Origin: Thalassospira profundimaris
GTDB lineage: Bacteria > Pseudomonadota > Alphaproteobacteria > Rhodospirillales > Thalassospiraceae
DNA: 64,000 bases
Assembly (NCBI RefSeq): GCF_003326675.1
Contig: NZ_JPWF01000001.1
Coordinates: 62,001 to 126,000, forward strand
Direction: 5' to 3'
A program made the translations under genes and the position numbers. Within the stretch, counting starts at the first letter, position 1. Each line of letters starts with the position of its first letter. The notes beneath the pieces are model-generated. The model was not told the origin of the DNA and did no database searches. It was given only the letters and a program-made list of their open reading frames with translations. Shown in pieces: positions 1-8,852 of this stretch.

Positions 1-18
1 CCCGTTGGCACGGAACAC

Positions 19-1077
19 ATGGCGTATTTTGACGATACATTGCTGGGCGATATGAATGCGCGGTCACGTGAAGTGTTCCGCCAGATTGTCGATGCCTATG
101 TCGAAACCGGCGAGCCGATCGGTTCGCGCTCTATCGCGCGCCGCATGTCCGAAAGCCTTTCGGCGGCAACCATCCGCAATGTCATGTCCGATCTTGAAGA
201 TATGGGTCTTCTGGTCGCACCGCATATTTCCGCCGGACGCCTGCCCAGTGAAAAGGGATTGCGGCTGTTTGTGAATGCATTGATGGAGGTCGGCGACCTT
301 CCCAACGCCGAACGCGATCAACTAACCAAGAATTGTGAACAGGCGGGCTATTCGCTTGATCAGATGCTGGGCGAAGCCACCACCATGCTTTCGGGTCTGT
401 CGCGCTGTGCCGGATTGGTGGTTGCGCCGAAAACCGATGGCATCCGTCTTAAACAGATCGAATTTGTCGCACTTTCGCCGGGCAAGGTGCTGGCGGTTCT
501 GGTGTCGCAGAACGGCAGTGTTGAAAACCGAATCCTTGATGTTCCGGTCGATTTGCCCGCCTCGGCATTGACAGAAGCGGCGAATTATCTAAATACCCGG
601 TTGGCTGGAAAGACTCTTGATGACGCAAGAATTCTGATCACGCAGGAACGCGATCAGATCAAGCAGGAACTTGATGATCTTTCCGCCAATCTGATTGATG
701 CGGGCCTTGCAACATGGGCCGGCGGGGTCAAGGGATCGTCCCTGATTGTTAAGGGACAATCCCAGCTGCTTGAAAATATCGACACGATAGAACAGCTTGA
801 GACCGTTCGCCGCCTGTTTAACGTGCTTGAGGCCCGTGATCAGACGATTGAGTTGCTCGATGTGACCACGGATGCCCAAGGCGTTCAGATTTTCATCGGG
901 TCCGAGAACAAACTGTTTGGCGGATCGGGTCTTTCGATGGTGATTTCGCCCTATCAGAATGCTGAAGGCAGCATTGTGGGTGCAATCGGGGTTGTCGGAC
1001 CGACCCGGATCAATTATGCCCGGATCATTCCGCTGGTCGATTACACCGCCAAACTGGTCGGTCGACTGATTGGATAA
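19..1077 (+). CDS. hrcA: Heat-inducible transcription repressor HrcA
   Basis: HrcA is the winged-helix repressor of the class I heat-shock regulon; it binds CIRCE inverted repeats in front of groESL/dnaK-type operons and needs GroEL for activity. The 352-residue protein shows the N-terminal helix-turn-helix (about residues 17-70, with GSRSIARR and ATIRNVMSDLEDMG), the conserved SAGRLPSEKGLRLFV segment, and a GAF-like effector half ending in VVGPTRINYARIIPLV. The ATG gives the usual family length. grpE follows 50 bp downstream, the standard hrcA-grpE pairing. Its promoter lies outside the window, and no CIRCE element can be seen in the 18 bases available. Confidence 0.97.
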   Translation: MAYFDDTLLGDMNARSREVFRQIVDAYVETGEPIGSRSIARRMSESLSAATIRNVMSDLEDMGLLVAPHISAGRLPSEKGLRLFVNALMEVGDLPNAERDQLTKNCEQAGYSLDQMLGEATTMLSGLSRCAGLVVAPKTDGIRLKQIEFVALSPGKVLAVLVSQNGSVENRILDVPVDLPASALTEAANYLNTRLAGKTLDDARILITQERDQIKQELDDLSANLIDAGLATWAGGVKGSSLIVKGQSQLLENIDTIEQLETVRRLFNVLEARDQTIELLDVTTDAQGVQIFIGSENKLFGGSGLSMVISPYQNAEGSIVGAIGVVGPTRINYARIIPLVDYTAKLVGRLIG

Positions 1078-1127
1078 ATCGCGGCGCTGCGTGTCAGGCC
1101 GCATAACGTGAAAGTACAAGGTTAGCC

Positions 1128-1769
1128 ATGTCGGAAACCGCAAAGAACACCCCGGAAGATCTGCAGGACGTTAACGCCGCAGAAGAAACCGCCGCTGAAG
1201 AGGTCGCAGCAGAGGCGACCGCAGAAGCAGAAGAAATCATCATCGAAGACCCGGTCGCAGCCCTTGAGGCCGAAGTCGCCGAGCTGAAAGACCGTCTGTT
1301 GCGTCAGGCCGCCGAGGTGGAAAACACCCGCCGCCGCGCAAAAAAAGACGTCGAGGATGCCGGGAATTATGCGATCACCAAATTTGCCCGTGATCTTCTT
1401 GATGTTGGTGACAACCTGCGCCGCGCGCTTGATGCTGCAGGTGACACTTCCAATGCCGATCCGGCAATGAAGACCCTGTTTGACGGCGTTGAGATGACCG
1501 AAAAGGCGCTTCTCAAGGCGATGGAACAGAACGGCATCGAAAAGCTGGAGCCGCTTGGTGAAAAGCTTGACCCCAACATGCATCAGGCGGTGTTTGAAAT
1601 GCCGAACCCGGCATACCCGGACGGTCATGTTGCCCAGGTCATGCAGGCCGGCTACGTCCTTAAGGGTCGCTTGCTGCGCCCGGCAATGGTCGGTGTCACC
1701 AAGAACCCGGCGGGCGACCCCCCTGCCAAGGAAGAAGGTCCGGGCAGCAACGTTGATACCTCGGCCTAA
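1128..1769 (+). CDS. grpE: Nucleotide exchange factor GrpE
   Basis: GrpE releases ADP from DnaK and so drives the chaperone cycle in the cytoplasm. The 213-residue protein has an acidic, Ala/Glu-rich N-terminal tail (about residues 1-45), a long coiled-coil helix (about 45-95, LEAEVAELKDRLLRQAAEVENTRRR), and the beta domain carrying the family signature GYVLKGRLLRPAMVGV near residue 180. It is the second gene of the hrcA operon and is followed by a strong intrinsic terminator. The short C-terminal tail (DPPAKEEGPG) is variable in the family. Confidence 0.97.
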   Translation: MSETAKNTPEDLQDVNAAEETAAEEVAAEATAEAEEIIIEDPVAALEAEVAELKDRLLRQAAEVENTRRRAKKDVEDAGNYAITKFARDLLDVGDNLRRALDAAGDTSNADPAMKTLFDGVEMTEKALLKAMEQNGIEKLEPLGEKLDPNMHQAVFEMPNPAYPDGHVAQVMQAGYVLKGRLLRPAMVGVTKNPAGDPPAKEEGPGSNVDTSA

Positions 1770-1819
1770 GCCAGACAAAACAGAGATAAACCGGTTTTAG
1801 CGGATCGGGTTTATGAAAG

Positions 1820-1853
1820 CGGCCCTGCCAGACATACTTGGCGGGGCCGTTTT
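1820..1853 (+). terminator. Intrinsic terminator after grpE
   Basis: An 11-bp stem (1820-1830 with 1839-1849, one G-T pair) with an 8-base loop is followed by TTTTATTT. It ends the hrcA-grpE transcript and rules out the upstream in-frame ATG at 1813 as the start of the next gene. Confidence 0.85.
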
Positions 1854-1911
1854 ATTTGCATTAGGCTATCTGATACGCGACGACCCAACCCGTTATCAAA
1901 GGATGCCCGAT

Positions 1912-2658
1912 ATGCCGCTTCGCCCTGATCTGATTGAAATCCTGCGCAATGAATGTGCGCCGATTGTCATTCTGACAGGTGCAGGCATTTCAAAAGAAAG
2001 CGGTCTTCATACATTTCGCGATCCTGACGGCATCTGGGCGCAATACGATATTTCCGAGGTCGCGACGCCCGAGGCCTTCATCAACAATCCCGATCTGGTG
2101 CATTACTTTTATAATGACCGGCGCGCCGGATTGCTGGACCCGGCAGTACAACCCAATGCAGCGCACATTGCCCTTGCCCGGCTGGAAGCGGAATGGACGG
2201 GCCCGGTTTTGCTGGTCACCCAGAATGTCGATGATTTGCATGACCGGGCCGGGTCAAAGAACCTGATCCATATGCATGGCGAGTTATTGAAAATTCGCTG
2301 CAATCACTGTGATCTTCTTAGCCGCTGGTCGGATGATCTTGCCAAGGAAACCACCTGCCCGTCCTGTGGCAAAGCAGGTGGTCTTCGCCCGCATATCGTG
2401 TGGTTTGGTGAAATGCCCCTTCAGATGGAACGCATATACGAGGCCCTTGGTCAGTGCGGCCTTTTTATCTCTATCGGAACGTCGGGCAATGTTTATCCGG
2501 CAGCCGGATTTGTTCAGATCGCCCACGAAGAAGCAGGTGCCGAAACCGTCGAGCTTAATCTGGAGCCAAGTACAGGCGCGACGCTTTTTGAACATAGTGC
2601 CTATGGGACGGCAACCGATCTGGTGCCGACCTTTGTTGCCGCATTGCTTGGCGACTAG
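1912..2658 (+). CDS. cobB: NAD-dependent protein deacylase, Sir2/CobB type
   Basis: Removes acyl groups from lysines using NAD+. In about 248 residues the class III sirtuin motifs are in order: GAGISKESGLHTFRD (NAD binding), YFYNDRR (a Tyr and an Arg three residues later, the pair linked in E. coli CobB to succinyl/malonyl-lysine preference), TQNVDDLHDRAG, catalytic HMHGE, two Cys pairs (CNHC and CPSC, zinc ribbon), and GTSGNVYPAAG. Start: ATG 1912 has AAAGGA 8 bases upstream; ATG 1903 lies too close to it, and the in-frame ATG at 1813 sits inside the grpE terminator. The stop overlaps that of the convergent ArsR gene. Confidence 0.93.
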   Translation: MPLRPDLIEILRNECAPIVILTGAGISKESGLHTFRDPDGIWAQYDISEVATPEAFINNPDLVHYFYNDRRAGLLDPAVQPNAAHIALARLEAEWTGPVLLVTQNVDDLHDRAGSKNLIHMHGELLKIRCNHCDLLSRWSDDLAKETTCPSCGKAGGLRPHIVWFGEMPLQMERIYEALGQCGLFISIGTSGNVYPAAGFVQIAHEEAGAETVELNLEPSTGATLFEHSAYGTATDLVPTFVAALLGD

Positions 2659-3335
2659 AATGTTACCAGATCGCGAAACTTCTTCTCGCCATCGCGGCTG
2701 AACCGGACAATGCGCGACTCGCGCACCCGGCTGGCCCAGCCCAGATCATAAAAACGATCCAGCAAGGCCGCGCCAAACGATCCGGCCAAATGTGATTGCC
2801 GGGCACTCCAATCCAGACATTCCCGACACAAAGGTCTTCGTTTGCTGCGCAAACCGTCCAGATCAATGCCAAATTCAGTGGCAAAGCTGATCCCGGCCGA
2901 AGTCAGAACAACGCCATTCAGATCACTTATGATGAGCTTGCGTTTGGTCAGCCCGTCAAACAGGGCAACGCCCATATCACCCGCCAAATGATCATAACAG
3001 ACGCGGGCGTGACGCAATTCCGGGTCCTTTGGCCCGGTCCGTACCCGGTTATGACCAACCCGGTTGGCAATCCCCATCAGGACTTCAAGTGCCTCGACAA
3101 TATCGGGTCCCGACAGGGTGAAATAGCGATGGCGCCCCTGCTTGCGCGGGGTGACGATCAGGCCAGCTTCAAGCTTTGCCAGATGCGAGCTTGCGGTTTG
3201 TGGCGTAACACCGGCTTCTTGCGCCAATTCGGTTGCGGTCAATGCCCGACCGCTCATTAAAGCGGTCAGCATATTTGCGCGGGCCGGATCACCAAGCAAT
3301 GCAGCCACGTGGGCAATATCGGGTCCTTCTTTCAT
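2655..3335 (-). CDS. ArsR-family transcriptional regulator with long C-terminal domain
   Basis: A 226-residue regulator with an ArsR-type winged helix at residues 7-90 (LGDPARANMLTALM, LAQEAGVTPQTASSHLAKLEAG, KQGRHRYFTL). A C-terminal half of about 120 residues carries the segment CRECLDWSARQSHLAGSFGA, typical of the long ArsR-like subgroup. The ELCVC-type metal site of SmtB/ArsR sensors is absent, so metal sensing is not supported. It lies downstream of aztD on the same strand, but a terminator separates the two. Its stop shares a CTAG with the stop of the convergent sirtuin gene. Target unknown. Confidence 0.88.
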   Translation of the reverse strand: MKEGPDIAHVAALLGDPARANMLTALMSGRALTATELAQEAGVTPQTASSHLAKLEAGLIVTPRKQGRHRYFTLSGPDIVEALEVLMGIANRVGHNRVRTGPKDPELRHARVCYDHLAGDMGVALFDGLTKRKLIISDLNGVVLTSAGISFATEFGIDLDGLRSKRRPLCRECLDWSARQSHLAGSFGAALLDRFYDLGWASRVRESRIVRFSRDGEKKFRDLVTF

Positions 3336-3383
3336 CCTTCGATAATAATCGAAATGTCATCGCCAAACAACGGCCCGCAAAGC

Positions 3384-3409
3384 AAAAGGCGGGCAGAAAC
3401 CTGCCCGCC
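3384..3409 (-). terminator. Intrinsic terminator after aztD
   Basis: Perfect 9-bp stem GGCGGGCAG/CTGCCCGCC (3388-3409) with an AAAC loop. Reading the minus strand it is followed by TTTTGCTTT. It separates aztD from the ArsR gene. Confidence 0.85.
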
Positions 3410-3445
3410 TGCGTCATCATCGCTTGCAATGATTTTTGTCGCTGA

Positions 3446-4681
3446 TCAGTGGGACAGGCCCGAACCACCCACCGCAACAATATTGAATGGCAGCCCGTCG
3501 ACCGGGATTTCACCATTGCCTGCAAAAGTTTCGGTATCAACAAGTCGGACAAGATGTTCGCGCGGATCAGTCACGCTAATCACGTCACCGGCAACTGCAA
3601 TGCGCGGACGCGGATCACGCCAATGGCCATCCTTGCTATAGGGTTTGGTGATTTGGACGGACCGGACAATCTTGCCATCCAGCAAATCCACTGCATGAAG
3701 ATAGCCATCCTCGGTGAAGACATAGGCAATGGTCACACGCGCCGGATCAAGGATGAAATGCACATACCGGACCGGCAGGTTGATCAGATGAAACGGGTTC
3801 TGTTCGGCATGATCGATAAAGACCAGCTTGTCTGAACCGTAATCACCAAGGAAGAACTGCATCGCCTTGCCACCGGCCAGATGCCCGACACGCCCCTCGG
3901 GCATGTCCTTGCCATAGGGCAGCATTTCAACTGTCGGCGCATCATCACCGTTCTGATAAGCGATGATCACCCCTTCCTCACAGCCAAAGGCCGTTACACC
4001 GGCAGACGATGCTTCGCCATGCAAACCTGTGCAGGTATGAACAGGACCAACCTGTTTTCCGTCCTGATCAAGAACCTTAAGGCCCAGCCGCGGCGGCAAA
4101 CTTCCCGGCTTGGTTTCAACAGCAAGATTTGGCTCGGAGATCAGATGATAGTTCCCCTTTGGCACAACAACGCCATGATGCGGCGCGCTGCCCGTAACGG
4201 TTTTATGCCCGGGCTTTCCGGCAATCAGATCGCCTTCATCAAAGACCTTTGCCGCACCCTCGCCGTCAAAGAACATATAGAATGCGCCATGATCGGGCAC
4301 CGCGTGGACCGGGCGTTTGCCCGCAATGGTTATGGGCAGCAATGCCGGATCATGAATTTCAAGATCGCTGTGATCCCCGTGCGAGGACAACTCAATACCG
4401 CTATCGATCATATGGACAACATCATGATCCATCTGGACAGCGGCCAGGGTTCTGCCGCTTTGGCTTGGTACAAGATGCGTGACATAGCCCGTGGTGGCAA
4501 ACCGGTCGATCACCGATTTCTGTTCCAGATCAAGGACCGTTACCCTGCCTTCTTCCTGATCGGTGACGAAAAGACGCCATGCCTGTTTGGTTTCATCATC
4601 GGCCCGGGCAACAGAGACACCCAATACCGGCATCAGAACCGCACCACTTATGATCGCGGCCTGTACCATATGTTTGAACAA
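3446..4681 (-). CDS. aztD: Zinc metallochaperone AztD, periplasmic beta-propeller
   Basis: AztD binds zinc in the periplasm and hands it to the solute-binding protein AztC of the AztABC importer. The 411-residue protein begins with a signal peptide (about 1-27, ending VSVARA-DDE) followed by YncE-like propeller repeats. From memory it closely tracks Paracoccus AztD: AWRLFVTDQE, the His/Asp-rich SSHGDHSDLEIHDP (probable zinc ligands), GKRPVHAVPDHG, CTGLHGEASSAG, TKPYSKDGHWRDPRPRIAVA and the C-terminal VDGLPFNIVAVGGSG. Start: TTG 4681 has AGGAG (4688-4692) at 6-base spacing; ATG 4669 is too far from it. No aztA/B/C genes are adjacent. A Zur-like palindrome overlaps its ribosome binding site. 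Confidence 0.88.
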   Translation of the reverse strand: MFKHMVQAAIISGAVLMPVLGVSVARADDETKQAWRLFVTDQEEGRVTVLDLEQKSVIDRFATTGYVTHLVPSQSGRTLAAVQMDHDVVHMIDSGIELSSHGDHSDLEIHDPALLPITIAGKRPVHAVPDHGAFYMFFDGEGAAKVFDEGDLIAGKPGHKTVTGSAPHHGVVVPKGNYHLISEPNLAVETKPGSLPPRLGLKVLDQDGKQVGPVHTCTGLHGEASSAGVTAFGCEEGVIIAYQNGDDAPTVEMLPYGKDMPEGRVGHLAGGKAMQFFLGDYGSDKLVFIDHAEQNPFHLINLPVRYVHFILDPARVTIAYVFTEDGYLHAVDLLDGKIVRSVQITKPYSKDGHWRDPRPRIAVAGDVISVTDPREHLVRLVDTETFAGNGEIPVDGLPFNIVAVGGSGLSH

Positions 4682-4690
4682 CGAACGCTC

Positions 4691-4726
4691 CTATTAAATG
4701 TTATGTTATAACGTAACATTTAATAG
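4691..4726. promoter_or_regulatory. Zur-type operator palindrome in front of aztD
   Basis: A 36-bp inverted repeat centred on GTTATAAC with only one mismatched pair between its arms (ATGTTATGTTATAACGTAAC at its core). It resembles the alphaproteobacterial Zur box (GTTATAATATAAC-like) and overlaps the aztD Shine-Dalgarno. It sits between aztD (minus) and the NIPSNAP gene (plus), so it could control either or both. Zur assignment is inferred from motif plus the zinc function of aztD. Confidence 0.75.
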
Positions 4727-4892
4727 CGTCCTTTTTCACACCTGTCCATGCCCGTCACGTTCTTTGCTGTCGCTTCTTGTTAATTGCTCATAGTTCGATC
4801 CGCATCGAAGCAACAGGGCGATCATTTGCGCTATCTCCGACAAATACCGGGCCATTACCGGTTTCGTCGCCATTTGCACAAGGAAGTCCGCC

Positions 4893-5222
4893 ATGATCAC
4901 CTGCTTTATCCGTTACGAGATTGATCCTTATAAAAAGGACGCCTTTGTCCAATATGCCGGCAACTGGGGACAGGCCATTCCGCGGTGCGGGGCGGATCTT
5001 GTCGGCTATTTCGCCCCGCATGAAGGATCGGTCTCAACCGCCTATGGCATCTATCATTTGCCCGATCTGGCATCATATGAAGCCTATCGTGCCCGGTTAA
5101 AGGATGATCCGCTGGGCCGGGAAAATTATGAATTTTCACAGCGAGAGAAATTCATCCTGCGCGAAGAACGCCAGTTTCTCAAAATTGCCTCCACCCCGCA
5201 TACGGAGCTGATCAAGCCATGA
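4893..5222 (+). CDS. NIPSNAP-family protein
   Basis: A 109-residue dimeric alpha+beta barrel protein. [25 protein letters not shown] and the later [23 protein letters not shown] are the usual NIPSNAP core; biochemical role in bacteria is not established. ATG 4893 is preceded by AAGGAAG at good spacing. It overlaps the next gene by ATGA, so the two are co-translated. It is divergent from aztD across the Zur-like palindrome. Confidence 0.85.
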   Translation: MITCFIRYEIDPYKKDAFVQYAGNWGQAIPRCGADLVGYFAPHEGSVSTAYGIYHLPDLASYEAYRARLKDDPLGRENYEFSQREKFILREERQFLKIASTPHTELIKP

Positions 5223-5566
5223 TCGCGGTCATTTTCGAAGTCACACCAAAGAAGACGCACTATGACGACTATCTTGCCATTGCTGCCAATCTCAAACCCG
5301 CGCTTGAAAAGATGGACGGCTTTATCTCGGTGGAGCGTTTTCAAAGCCTGACCACACCGGACAAGGTGCTGTCACTGTCTTTCTGGCGTGACGAGGATGC
5401 AATCAAGGCTTGGCGCAGTTTGGGCGACCACCGTGCGGCCCAGTCCAAAGGCCGGGCTAAAATCTTTGAAGATTACCGTCTTCGGGTTGCCGGGGTGATC
5501 CGTGATTACGGCATGAATGACCGTGATCAGGCCCCGGACGATTCCCGACAGCAGCATGATCTGTGA
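5219..5566 (+). CDS. Antibiotic biosynthesis monooxygenase (ABM) domain protein
   Basis: A 115-residue protein of the ABM dimeric ferredoxin-like fold: [50 protein letters not shown], and the helix [19 protein letters not shown] with a His typical of the fold. Family members act on quinones, heme or small aromatics; no substrate can be assigned. It starts inside the stop of the NIPSNAP gene (ATGA overlap). The hydrophilic C-terminal tail ([16 protein letters not shown]) is variable. Confidence 0.83.
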   Translation: MIAVIFEVTPKKTHYDDYLAIAANLKPALEKMDGFISVERFQSLTTPDKVLSLSFWRDEDAIKAWRSLGDHRAAQSKGRAKIFEDYRLRVAGVIRDYGMNDRDQAPDDSRQQHDL

Positions 5567-5586
5567 CGATTGATTAAAAAGCCTGC

Positions 5587-6540
5587 TTATGCCTTGGCCG
5601 GTTTCGGGGATGTTTCGTCATCCCCGATTTCTTCGGCATCGGCCACCTGTTGCGGCTTTGCCCCGCCTTTGTAATCCAGAAGCATCACCGCCAGAATGAC
5701 GATCCCTGCCCCGATAAAGATGACGGGCACCGGCAACATGTCAAAGAAGATCAAATCCATCGCGACCGAGAATGGCAGGGCGGTATAAGCCGCTGGCGAA
5801 ACAACGCTGGCATCAGCCACGCGCACTGCACGCAAAACCATATAATTGGTCATCATCGCAAAGAAACCGGCCCCTGATGAATAGGCCCAATCGGCAAAGG
5901 ATGCGGGCTGCCAGGAGATCAAGGCAATCGGCACCCAGATCACGACCGCAATGATTTGCGGCCAGAACAGCATGGAAAAATTGGTTTCGGTGCGCGTCAT
6001 CACCTTGGCAAACAGGGTCTGTGCCGAAAAACAGAAAGCCCCGAACAAGGCCGCAGCAACACCAAGCGGCACCCCGAACCCGTCCATACGTGGTGCGCAC
6101 ATCACCCAAACCCCGACCAAACCAAGCAGGGTGGCAATCATCTTACGGGCCGTCAGCTTTTCACCCAGAATGACAACCGCCAGCAAGACGGTCAGCAAGG
6201 CTTCGATAAACAGATAGGCATTAACCTCGGCGATGCTCATCTGACGCAGCGCAAAGAACACGAAAAACAGCGATCCGTACCACAGAACACCACGTGCGAT
6301 ATGGGCCATCGGCCGCCGGGTACGGATCGGGCGTGTGCCGACAAACATCAGAATGATCAGAAACACCGCAACCGTGGTCAATGCGCGCATGGCAAGGATT
6401 TGGGCAGTCGGAACGTCATGGGATACCAGCTTGGCGCAGACATCGACAAAAACGCCCGATGCCATCGCAGCAGTCATCCATAAAACGCCGCGGACATTTC
6501 CGCTCAGGCGCATCAACGTCCCGGTCATGATCGTTTCCAT
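5587..6540 (-). CDS. DMT-superfamily (EamA) inner-membrane transporter
   Basis: A 317-residue protein with two EamA repeats and about ten hydrophobic segments (first at about 17-37), including AEVNAYLFIEALLTVLLAVVILGEKL, the pattern that ends the first EamA repeat. It probably exports a small metabolite; substrate unknown. The C-terminal tail is hydrophilic and cytoplasmic. Start: ATG 6540 has no clear ribosome site; ATG 6528 (GGAAA five bases upstream) is a good alternative, giving 313 residues. It is divergent from the LysR gene. Confidence 0.85.
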   Translation of the reverse strand: METIMTGTLMRLSGNVRGVLWMTAAMASGVFVDVCAKLVSHDVPTAQILAMRALTTVAVFLIILMFVGTRPIRTRRPMAHIARGVLWYGSLFFVFFALRQMSIAEVNAYLFIEALLTVLLAVVILGEKLTARKMIATLLGLVGVWVMCAPRMDGFGVPLGVAAALFGAFCFSAQTLFAKVMTRTETNFSMLFWPQIIAVVIWVPIALISWQPASFADWAYSSGAGFFAMMTNYMVLRAVRVADASVVSPAAYTALPFSVAMDLIFFDMLPVPVIFIGAGIVILAVMLLDYKGGAKPQQVADAEEIGDDETSPKPAKA

Positions 6541-6774
6541 GTTCAGAGGTTATTTGGGGGTTTCCGGCAGTCAGGGAGACTGGCTTACGGGGTGGCGCAA
6601 GGAGACATCGGAAAATCTTCGGCCGGAAACCCTTTATTCAAATGATACTGCCCGGCAAATTGGAAAAATACGAATGAAGAGTTTTCAGCCATTGTTGAGT
6701 TTTTTTTGCCCCTTTTTGGGGCCAGTCCTGATAGACAATAAACACGAAGGAAACTGTTCGTATGGAAACACAAA

Positions 6775-7713
6775 ATGCGCCGGAAACTGCCCCCCTTACG
6801 CGCACTTGTCGCTTTTGAAGCCACCGCCCGCCACCAAAGCGTGAAAGGTGCAGCCGAAGAATTGCACGTCACGCAAAGCGCCATCAGTCATCAGCTGCGC
6901 CAGCTTGAAGAAAATCTTGGCGTGGTGCTGTTTACCCGCAAAGGCCGCGGTCTGAGCACCACCAAATCGGCCGAGCTTCTTTTGCCGCGTCTGACCGAGG
7001 CACTGGACGGCATTGCCGATATCACCAGTGAAGTCGGCCCGGACAAGGGCAAGGCAATCCGTATTGGCGCACTTGCAACCCCGGCCTTGACCGTGTTGCT
7101 ATATGAACTTGATAACCTGCGCGACCGCTTGCCATCCGATATTCCCGTGCAGTTTCGCAAGATCGAATTTGATGACGGACTGGATCCGCTTGAAATCGAT
7201 CTGGCCCTGCAAATCGCGCCCAAGGACCTGCCCGGCCCGGAAGACTGGGTAACCGAACTTCTGACGCCCGAAGTCTATACGGCCTTTGCCGCCCCGGAAT
7301 GGCTTGGTAAACGGGGATTTGATGCCTGCAACATCAATGTTTCGGAACTTGGCCCGCGGGACATCCTGCTGATTGACAGCGACAGCGAGCAATTTGCCCA
7401 GATCGAACAATGGTTCAAGGATGCCAGTTTCTCGCTTAGTGATTGCTGGACCTTCAGCCATCATATCTGGGCGCTTGAAGCAGCCCGCGCCGGACAGGGC
7501 ATTGTCGCCAGCACCGATGTGGTTGCGCGCAACTATGTCGAACGTGGCGAACTGGTGCCGCTGAATTTCCCGAATTTCACATCGCACTGGTGGTATCGCC
7601 TGCTAATCCGGCCGGCACGTCAGAAAGACCCGGTCGTGATCGAAGCAGCAAAATGGATCAGGGAACTGATCAATCCGAAAACCGCATCCCTTGCGCGCAA
7701 GATGGTGCTGTAA
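6775..7713 (+). CDS. LysR-family regulator, GcvA-like
   Basis: A 312-residue LysR regulator. The winged helix occupies residues 1-65 with KLPPLRALVAFEATARHQSV, LHVTQSAISHQLRQLEE and FTRKGRGL, the signature of the GcvA subgroup. The rest is the periplasmic-binding-protein-like effector domain. It is divergently placed to the DMT exporter, the classic arrangement for a LysR regulator and its target. ATG 6775 has GGAA seven bases upstream. Effector unknown; GcvA-like proteins often respond to amino acids, but that is family knowledge only. Confidence 0.9.
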   Translation: MRRKLPPLRALVAFEATARHQSVKGAAEELHVTQSAISHQLRQLEENLGVVLFTRKGRGLSTTKSAELLLPRLTEALDGIADITSEVGPDKGKAIRIGALATPALTVLLYELDNLRDRLPSDIPVQFRKIEFDDGLDPLEIDLALQIAPKDLPGPEDWVTELLTPEVYTAFAAPEWLGKRGFDACNINVSELGPRDILLIDSDSEQFAQIEQWFKDASFSLSDCWTFSHHIWALEAARAGQGIVASTDVVARNYVERGELVPLNFPNFTSHWWYRLLIRPARQKDPVVIEAAKWIRELINPKTASLARKMVL

Positions 7714-7805
7714 GCGAATTGTCAATTGCCCTTAAGGTTTCGTAAGGGTAGGCTCGGTTAATAAGGGCGGGCAAAGCTGCATAAAAACGGGGTACTTTGG
7801 GGAAG

Positions 7806-8690
7806 ATGACATCCTTGGTGTCGGTCGTTGTCACGACCTATAACTGGCCGGAAGCATTGTCGCTGGTTCTGAACTCGCTTGCGGATCAGAATGACCGCAA
7901 TTTCGAGATCATTATTGCCGATGACGGATCCGCCGGTCCGACCACCCGCGTGATTGAAAATTTCGCGGCAACCTGCCCTGTTCCAGTCAAACATTACTGG
8001 CACGAAGATAACGGTTTTCGTGTAGCCAAGGCCCGTAATGGCGCCATTGCCATGGCCGAAGGCGATCTTGTCATCTTCATTGATGGCGATTGCTGTGTGA
8101 TGCCCGATTTCATTACCCGTCATCGCAAAGCCGCCGAAACCGGATGCCTGGTATCTGGCAAGCGCGTTTTCATCAAGGAACGCCTGACCAAAACCCTTCT
8201 GAAGCGCAAATGGTCCTTCCATAAATGGTCGCGTCCGGCCTTGTTTGCGGTTTCGTTGTTCGGTTTTTGCAATCGTCCGTTTCAGTTCATCCGCCTGCCC
8301 CATAAAGGCCCCTGGCTTTGGGAGCATGAAAATTGCTGGCGCAAGGCACAGACCTGCAACCTTGCCGTCTTCAAATCCGATATTGATCGTGTTCACGGAT
8401 TTGACGAGGCCTATGAAGGCCATGGCTGGGAAGATTCGGACTTTGTCCTTCGCTTGCTGCGTTCCGGCCTGAAACGCAAGAATGTCGAATATTGTTCACC
8501 GGTCCTGCATCTGTTCCATGAACGGAAAATTCCGGAACGTCACCACAGCAAGAATGACGTCTCGAACTGGCATCTTTTCAATGAAGACCTGCTGAACGAT
8601 CACGAACGGTATGTACCATCCGCCTTGAAAAAGCAGGCAGATGTCCCTGAAACGCTTGGATCATTCGCAACTGCAAAAGAGATTGCGTGA
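7806..8690 (+). CDS. Family 2 glycosyltransferase, probable LPS or capsule sugar transferase
   Basis: A cytoplasmic GT-A enzyme of about 294 residues. The N-terminal domain has VSVVVTTYNWPEALSLVL, the nucleotide-sugar site DDGS and the metal-binding FIDGDCCVMPDF. The C-terminal half carries HGFDEAYEGHGWEDSDFVLRLL, the galactosyltransferase-like acceptor/catalytic motif. A possible second start is TTG 7797, three codons upstream. Neither start has a strong ribosome site. It stands alone, so the acceptor is unknown. Confidence 0.87.
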   Translation: MTSLVSVVVTTYNWPEALSLVLNSLADQNDRNFEIIIADDGSAGPTTRVIENFAATCPVPVKHYWHEDNGFRVAKARNGAIAMAEGDLVIFIDGDCCVMPDFITRHRKAAETGCLVSGKRVFIKERLTKTLLKRKWSFHKWSRPALFAVSLFGFCNRPFQFIRLPHKGPWLWEHENCWRKAQTCNLAVFKSDIDRVHGFDEAYEGHGWEDSDFVLRLLRSGLKRKNVEYCSPVLHLFHERKIPERHHSKNDVSNWHLFNEDLLNDHERYVPSALKKQADVPETLGSFATAKEIA

Positions 8691-8852
8691 TTTTCGACCA
8701 AGGATGCATGTGCACCCCCTTGGAAGCTGCGGCAATTCGCGATAAAAGGGCGGCATCATTCTCCTTCGGGTGCGTTTTACGTCTCCGAAGCCGATAACAG
8801 CCGTCCCGGTCCCCGGGACATGCCTTTATAGAAGCGAAAGGGATTTTCCCAG

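Noticed and set aside
1813-1911. Upstream extension of the sirtuin gene
   Set aside because: The ATG lies inside the grpE terminator hairpin; ATG 1912 has a proper ribosome site and starts at the family domain.
6762-6818. An 18-codon open frame overlapping the LysR start
   Set aside because: GAAGG is 11 bases away and the peptide is unremarkable; could be a leader peptide but nothing beyond position supports it.
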